Below are positions 14,156 to 17,147 of a DNA stretch of 17,147 nt, piece by piece (the first letter of the stretch is position 1; each line of letters opens with the position of its first letter). The position numbers and the translations under genes were made by a program. Location of the stretch: contig CAIVGA010000045.1 of assembly GCA_903905325.1 (NCBI GenBank), positions 1-17,147 on the forward strand, read 5' to 3'. Origin of the DNA: an uncultured bacterium. GTDB taxonomy: Bacteria > Patescibacteriota > Minisyncoccia > Phycocordibacterales > PALSA-1337. Under the pieces are notes generated by a model that saw nothing but the letters and a program-made list of their open reading frames with translations, had not been told where the DNA came from and made no database searches.

Positions 14156-14184
14156 ATAATAACATGTCAGCACTATGCTTGCAA
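14156..14184 (-). promoter_or_regulatory. Proximal promoter of rpsU
   Basis: On the minus strand TTGCAA (14179-14184), an exact 17-bp spacer ending in TGT, and TATTAT (14156-14161). The predicted leader is about 13 nt and carries no Shine-Dalgarno. Confidence 0.6.
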
Positions 14185-14292
14185 GTTAACGATAGGATTG
14201 AAAGGTTTTGTACAGTATTGGAGTGTTTACGTTTAGGATATTCCTTTGGAAATATTCTCTCTATGGAGAGCATACTCTCAAAAACATCATTT

Positions 14293-14323
14293 ATTGTAAG
14301 TGGGAATCATTCCCATTTGTCGA
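14293..14323 (-). promoter_or_regulatory. Distal minus-strand promoter overlapping operator 1
   Basis: TCGACA (14318-14323), a 19-bp spacer and TACAAT (14293-14298). Operator 1 (14301-14315) lies wholly between the two boxes, a position suited to repression. It would transcribe toward rpsU with a leader of about 150 nt. Confidence 0.45.
14301..14315. promoter_or_regulatory. Fur-family-type operator 1 (perfect 7-1-7 palindrome)
   Basis: TGGGAAT-C-ATTCCCA is a perfect 7-1-7 inverted repeat that fits the TGnnAATnATTnnCA pattern shared by Fur, Zur and PerR boxes. It sits inside the spacer of a minus-strand promoter. The identity of the regulator and its metal cannot be told from the site. Confidence 0.6.
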
Positions 14324-14353
14324 CGTAGAAATAAGGCTATTTTGACACGAATT

Positions 14354-14368
14354 TGCGAATCATTCTCA
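14354..14368. promoter_or_regulatory. Fur-family-type operator 2
   Basis: TGCGAAT-C-ATTCTCA matches the TGnnAATnATTnnCA pattern with one imperfect arm pair. Its centre is 53 bp from that of operator 1, about five turns of DNA, so both sites lie on the same face. Confidence 0.5.
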
Positions 14369-14427
14369 CTTGCAGCAAATTGATATTTAGAGAGGGTGTT
14401 ACCTAGCCATGTAAAAAATTAAACATT

Positions 14428-14442
14428 TCATAATCATTATTT
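14428..14442. promoter_or_regulatory. Weak Fur-like half-matching site 3
   Basis: TCATAAT-C-ATTATTT keeps the AATCATT core and pairs at 5 of 7 arm positions but lacks the outer TG/CA. It lies 74 bp from operator 2, near seven turns, just after the HisRS-like gene. It may be chance in AT-rich DNA. Confidence 0.25.
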
Positions 14443-14455
14443 TCCCGATTTAATA

Positions 14456-15688
14456 CTATTTCCAATACTGCGTCTCAATCTTTTTCATGTGCTTTGAAAG
14501 TTGATCCAATGGCACAATTTCTTGGGCGTGAGTATCTGTACGACGGACGATGACAGTTTTTTCCATAGCCTCTTTTTTTCCCATTACAATAATGTATGGA
14601 GTATGATGTTTTTCAATAGAAGAAACTTGTGCACCGAGACGGTCTTTGGCCAAAGAAAGATAAAGAGGAATCTTGGACTGGCGAAGTTGTTCGATAATGA
14701 TAAGTGATAAAAGCTTGGATTCGAGACTGAGCTGGATAAACGAAGTAATAGGACGCTTTGATTTTGGAAGAGGTTTGCGCAAAGCTGACACATTATTTTT
14801 TATAAGAAGGGAAATACCAACACCTTGAATATCGCGTTTGGCACCAATTTTTTTGGCGAGGCCGTTGTAACGTACACCTACCGCCAATAAATGTTGATGA
14901 GAATCTTTTTTTGTTGTATCAGCGTTGATGATTGTAAAGACAGTTTCAGTACAATATTTTCTATTACCAATAAGGCCGTTATTTATAGCATAAGGAATAT
15001 TGAGAGACTCTAAATATTCCAAAACTTCCTCGAGGTGAGTGCGACTGGTTTCTGAAAGAAAATCTATAGATTTTGGTGCATGAGAATTGAGCTCTTTGGC
15101 TGATTCGTCATGAGAAGCTAGGAGCTCAAAAGGATCACGCTTGAGCATCTGACGACATTCTGGAGTCATGTCGTTAATGTGTTTACGATAATAAGCTGTT
15201 AGTTCACGAGTAAAACGAGCTATAGAATCACGATCACCAATAGAATTTATTTCGACGCAAGTGTTCTCGTATTTTTCTTCAGCGAGCATGGCACGAGCAG
15301 CTTGGATCAAAGTAGCTTCAGCAATTGAACTAGATGCCCCCATGATTTCAAGGTCTGCGTAACGAGGCCCATGACTTTTTTTGAGAGGGCTTCGGCAAGG
15401 ATCTTTGAAGTAAAGCATAACTGGCTGTGGCAAGTTGTGCATATTCTGTTCTTGATAAGCACGAAGGAATGCGATTTTTTCTTCGGCATGTAAAGGGAAG
15501 CGACCATGACTATCAGTTTCGTCGTCGACGTGGTCTCCTTCCATGACATCTTTTGCAGCATCGAGATCAGCTTTTGAAACGGCCGGGCATTTCATCGGGG
15601 CGAAACCGTAGTAGAGCGCCACTTCTCCAATTTTATCTAAATGATCATAAGGAATAAATTTTGAATTTGAGTTTGTTTTCTTTTTCAT
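14456..15688 (-). CDS. Histidyl-tRNA synthetase-like protein with degraded catalytic motifs
   Basis: The 410-residue protein follows the HisRS domain order, with a class II core (about 11-300) and a C-terminal anticodon-binding domain (about 315-405). Recognisable blocks are PQPVMLYF (87-94), LEIMGASSSIAEATLI (113-128), CVEINSIGDRDSIARF (144-159), TETVFTI (247-253) and RYNGL (273-277). Key catalytic elements differ. The LRPE-type motif reads LHAEEK (66-71), motif 2 FRxE reads CRSP (98-101), the HisA motif LVRGLDYY reads LIGNRKYC (239-246), losing its Arg, and motif 3 GLERL reads SLLIK (293-297), losing its Arg. It is therefore unlikely to be a normal HisRS; a pseudo-synthetase or tRNA-binding regulator is possible. 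It is not HisZ, since the anticodon domain is present. The start follows the lepB stop by 1 nt (TAATATG). Confidence 0.75.
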   Translation of the reverse strand: MKKKTNSNSKFIPYDHLDKIGEVALYYGFAPMKCPAVSKADLDAAKDVMEGDHVDDETDSHGRFPLHAEEKIAFLRAYQEQNMHNLPQPVMLYFKDPCRSPLKKSHGPRYADLEIMGASSSIAEATLIQAARAMLAEEKYENTCVEINSIGDRDSIARFTRELTAYYRKHINDMTPECRQMLKRDPFELLASHDESAKELNSHAPKSIDFLSETSRTHLEEVLEYLESLNIPYAINNGLIGNRKYCTETVFTIINADTTKKDSHQHLLAVGVRYNGLAKKIGAKRDIQGVGISLLIKNNVSALRKPLPKSKRPITSFIQLSLESKLLSLIIIEQLRQSKIPLYLSLAKDRLGAQVSSIEKHHTPYIIVMGKKEAMEKTVIVRRTDTHAQEIVPLDQLSKHMKKIETQYWK

Positions 15689-15689
15689 A

Positions 15690-16316
15690 TTATTTATTCT
15701 GTGCTTCGCCTGGCAATATTGATAATGATGTAATTGGCAAAAGTCTCACGATCGGTCGTCCGATGATAAGTTTGGAATCTACTGGTCCCCAGGCGCGTGA
15801 GTCATAACTTTGTGTTCGGTTGTCTCCCATTACGAAATATTGAGTAGGGCCAAGTTGTGTTGTGTGGACCGTGTCACTAGAAAGGTGTCCTGGAGCGATG
15901 TAACTTTCGTTCAGATTAATAACTGTAGAGCTCGTGGAGTTATTGGTTGAAGGCTCTACTACAGAGACTTTACCGTTGTCTACATTTACGGTTTCACTAG
16001 GCAGGCCAATAATGCGTTTTATATAATAAACACTAGTATCTCCTGGGTATTTAAAAACAATCACGTCACCTCTATGTGGTTTTGTAAAATCGTATGTTAA
16101 ACGATCAACTATAAGGAATTGTCCTGTAGAAAAAGTTGGGTCCATAGAGGCCCCATCTACTATAAAAGGCTCGGCAACAAAGTAGCGAATAGGTAATGCG
16201 ATGATGAGTGCGACGATGATAACTTTGATCCATTCCACGAGGTCTTGCTTCCATGTTTTTGGGGCGACTGCTGATGCTTGTGCTATTGGTGTTTTTTCTT
16301 TCAAATCAGGGGTCAT
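15690..16316 (-). CDS. lepB: Signal peptidase I
   Basis: Membrane serine protease that removes signal peptides from exported proteins. The 208-residue protein has a cytoplasmic N-terminus, one transmembrane helix (about 29-47), the catalytic Ser in GASMDPTF (S57), RGDVIVFKYP (82-91), the catalytic Lys in YYIKRIIGLP (K100), and the C-terminal box GDNRTQSYDSRAWGPV. A Ser/Thr/Asn-rich insertion (SVVEPSTNNSTSSTV) lies between boxes D and E. It is the first gene of a two-gene unit with the HisRS-like gene, whose start lies 1 nt past its stop. Likely substrates include the exported cyclophilin and thermonuclease in this window. A promoter with -10 TACAAT lies 9 nt upstream. Confidence 0.96.
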   Translation of the reverse strand: MTPDLKEKTPIAQASAVAPKTWKQDLVEWIKVIIVALIIALPIRYFVAEPFIVDGASMDPTFSTGQFLIVDRLTYDFTKPHRGDVIVFKYPGDTSVYYIKRIIGLPSETVNVDNGKVSVVEPSTNNSTSSTVINLNESYIAPGHLSSDTVHTTQLGPTQYFVMGDNRTQSYDSRAWGPVDSKLIIGRPIVRLLPITSLSILPGEAQNK

Positions 16317-16325
16317 ATTGGGCGT

Positions 16326-16354
16326 ATTGTATTCTTAAATTTGCTTCGATGCAA
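16326..16354 (-). promoter_or_regulatory. Promoter of lepB
   Basis: On the minus strand TTGCAT (16349-16354), a 17-bp spacer and TACAAT (16326-16331), ending 9 nt before the ATG at 16316. Nearly leaderless. Its -35 faces the pth -35 only 2 bp away. Confidence 0.6.
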
Positions 16355-16368
16355 GTTTTAAGTATAAT
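16341..16368 (+). promoter_or_regulatory. Promoter of pth
   Basis: TTGCTT (16341-16346), a 16-bp spacer and a perfect TATAAT (16363-16368), ending 6 nt before the ATG at 16375, so a leaderless mRNA is predicted. Confidence 0.65.
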
Positions 16369-16374
16369 TCATCC

Positions 16375-16980
16375 ATGCCTTATATAATTGTCGGACTTGG
16401 AAATCCTGGAGCTGAATATGAAAATACACGACACAATGTTGGTCGTATCGTTCTTGAAGCTATCAGAAAGGAATTTGCCAAAGGAGATGAAGGGGAATTC
16501 AAATTTAATAAAAAGATAAACGCACAGGTTGCAGAAGGGAAAGTTTGGAAAGAGAAAGTGCAGTTCATAGCACCAGAAACTTTCATGAATAATTCTGGTA
16601 AGTCTGTCGGCTCGCTGGTAAAGAGTGCTAAGGCTGCGGAACATTTGATCATTATTTATGATGACTTCAATTTGCCACTTGGTCGCATGAAAATTTCTTT
16701 TAATAGGAGTTCTGGTGGACACAATGGCTTGGAGTCAATTATAAAAGCTGTGAAGACCGAAGGTTTTGTACGTTTCCGTATTGGCACAGCACCCGAGAAA
16801 GCTAATGGCGACGCCAAGGTTCCACATGGTGATGATAAAGTATTGAAATTTATTCTTGGACCACTCAAAGATGATGAAATAAAGGAGCTCAAAAAAGTTA
16901 GTAAAAAAGCTATTGAAGCTGTAGAAATGTTGATCAAGGAAAGTCGTGAGAAGGCGATGAGTGTCTATAATGCGGGATAA
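16375..16980 (+). CDS. pth: Peptidyl-tRNA hydrolase
   Basis: This enzyme releases peptides from peptidyl-tRNA that has dropped off the ribosome, recycling tRNA. The 201-residue protein has all Pth motifs: VGLGNPGAEYENTRHNVG with N10 and the catalytic H20, FIAPETFMNNSG with its active-site Asn, IIIYDDFNLPLG with the supporting Asp, and SSGGHNGLESI. The segment KANGDAKVPHGDDKVLKF replaces the shorter loop usual at this site. It is divergent from lepB and followed by a clear intrinsic terminator, so it is probably monocistronic. The start is fixed by the conserved N-terminus and by the -10 box 6 nt upstream. Confidence 0.97.
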   Translation: MPYIIVGLGNPGAEYENTRHNVGRIVLEAIRKEFAKGDEGEFKFNKKINAQVAEGKVWKEKVQFIAPETFMNNSGKSVGSLVKSAKAAEHLIIIYDDFNLPLGRMKISFNRSSGGHNGLESIIKAVKTEGFVRFRIGTAPEKANGDAKVPHGDDKVLKFILGPLKDDEIKELKKVSKKAIEAVEMLIKESREKAMSVYNAG

Positions 16981-16983
16981 ATA

Positions 16984-17010
16984 AAAACCCGCCACTTGGC
17001 AGGTTTTGTT
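16984..17010 (+). terminator. Rho-independent terminator of pth
   Basis: AAAACC-C-GCC (16984-16993) pairs with GGC-A-GGTTTT (16998-17007) around an ACTT loop with one C/A mismatch; the T-rich 3' arm and tail (TTTTGTT) complete it. It begins 4 nt after the pth stop. Confidence 0.75.
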
Positions 17011-17028
17011 CGGCGAAATTGTGATACG

Positions 17029-17147
17029 TACCCCTTTTAGTAGACACTTTAGAAACCCCCTAACCTACTCTAGACAAAAGATGATTTCTGTATTCTACAG
17101 GCGCCATCTTTTTTCTTGTCCACTGTTTTCTTTCGTAGTTGTAGTAT
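17029..17147 (-). mobile_element. End of an IS3-family insertion sequence (cut by window edge)
   Basis: The plus strand from TACCCCTTTTAGTAGACACT (17029-17048), read on the minus strand as AGTGTCTACTAAAAGGGGTA, looks like an IS3-type terminal inverted repeat. It is followed inward by the 3' end of a transposase gene. The element continues past 17147, so the other end, length and target duplication cannot be seen. It sits just beyond the pth terminator, a site where insertion would do no harm. Confidence 0.6.
17060..17147 (-). CDS. IS3-family transposase, C-terminal fragment (partial)
   Basis: The minus-strand frame ending in TAG at 17060-17062 encodes 28 residues ending NYERKQWTRKKMAPVEYRNH and then LLSRVG. 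This is the typical tail of an IS3-type OrfB integrase-domain transposase (YN.ER.QW...KMTPVEYRNHLL), lying after the final Glu of the DDE catalytic triad, which would be outside the window. The 5' part is missing only because the window ends. It cannot be judged intact or broken from here. Confidence 0.65.
   Translation of the reverse strand, partial: YYNYERKQWTRKKMAPVEYRNHLLSRVG

Larger units (their letters stand above)
14136..14455. other. 320-bp regulatory-looking intergenic region
   Basis: No protein gene is supported here. The region holds the proximal rpsU promoter (14156-14184), a second minus-strand promoter with an operator in its spacer (14293-14323), and three Fur-like palindromes centred at 14308, 14361 and 14435. 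A small CTCTC/GAGAG hairpin lies near 14258-14271. Centre-to-centre spacings of 53 and 74 bp are close to whole numbers of helical turns. Confidence 0.55.

Noticed and set aside
14086..14328. An 80-codon plus-strand frame covering the rpsU leader and operator 1.
   Set aside because: No -10 box or family resemblance; it overlaps the S21 start and the regulatory palindrome.
1..17147. CRISPR array, toxin-antitoxin pair, prophage or defence island.
   Set aside because: No regularly spaced direct repeats and no genes of these kinds were found; the content is housekeeping apart from the IS end.

Overview
The window looks like a gene-dense stretch of a Candidate Phyla Radiation (Patescibacteria) chromosome, most like Parcubacteria (Nomurabacteria/Kaiserbacteria type). 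This rests on compact AT-rich housekeeping genes with tiny or overlapping gaps, almost no visible Shine-Dalgarno sequences, tRNA genes without an encoded CCA, stripped-down aminoacyl-tRNA synthetases (AspRS without the GAD insertion, ThrRS without the TGS domain), and a HisRS-like protein of a form I associate with these lineages. TGA acts as a stop and TGG encodes Trp, so this is not a code-25 lineage. The assignment comes from reading the proteins, not from a database search.

Layout. 1-850: msrB and tspO on the plus strand, abutting aspS (minus) with no gap. 2264-2300: a 37-bp divergent promoter region between aspS and a DHH-family nanoRNase/pAp phosphatase gene. That gene is followed by an exported cyclophilin, then rpsB, tsf and a small membrane protein of unknown function. 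5939-7762: thrS (minus). 7763-8565: an RNA-rich patch with a candidate small RNA, an unknown 74-residue protein, a 65-nt imperfect hairpin, tRNA-Ser(CGA) (minus) and tRNA-Glu(UUC) (plus). 8565-9095: an exported thermonuclease-fold protein. 9126-11373: trxB-like reductase and ftsZ (minus). 11485-12337: two small membrane proteins, convergent. 12369-14135: a tightly packed rpsU-ybeY-ftsA operon (minus), preceded by a 320-bp non-coding region that carries Fur-family-type 7-1-7 palindromes, one of them inside a promoter spacer. 14456-16316: lepB followed by a HisRS-like gene whose catalytic motifs are degraded. 16375-16980: pth, divergent from lepB, with a terminator. 17029-17147: the end of an IS3-family insertion sequence, cut by the window edge.

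Themes. Most genes serve translation (AspRS, ThrRS, S2, EF-Ts, S21, YbeY, Pth, two tRNAs), division (FtsA, FtsZ), protein export and folding (LepB, cyclophilin) or thiol redox repair (MsrB, TrxR-like). The most striking sequence-level pattern is that at least nine genes have a recognisable -10 hexamer ending only 6-9 nt before the start codon, which predicts leaderless or nearly leaderless mRNAs. The most unusual loci are the Fur-type operators upstream of rpsU-ybeY-ftsA, the probably non-catalytic HisRS-like protein, and the orphan promoter/terminator pair between thrS and the 74-residue gene. No defence system, CRISPR array or large novel cluster is visible.
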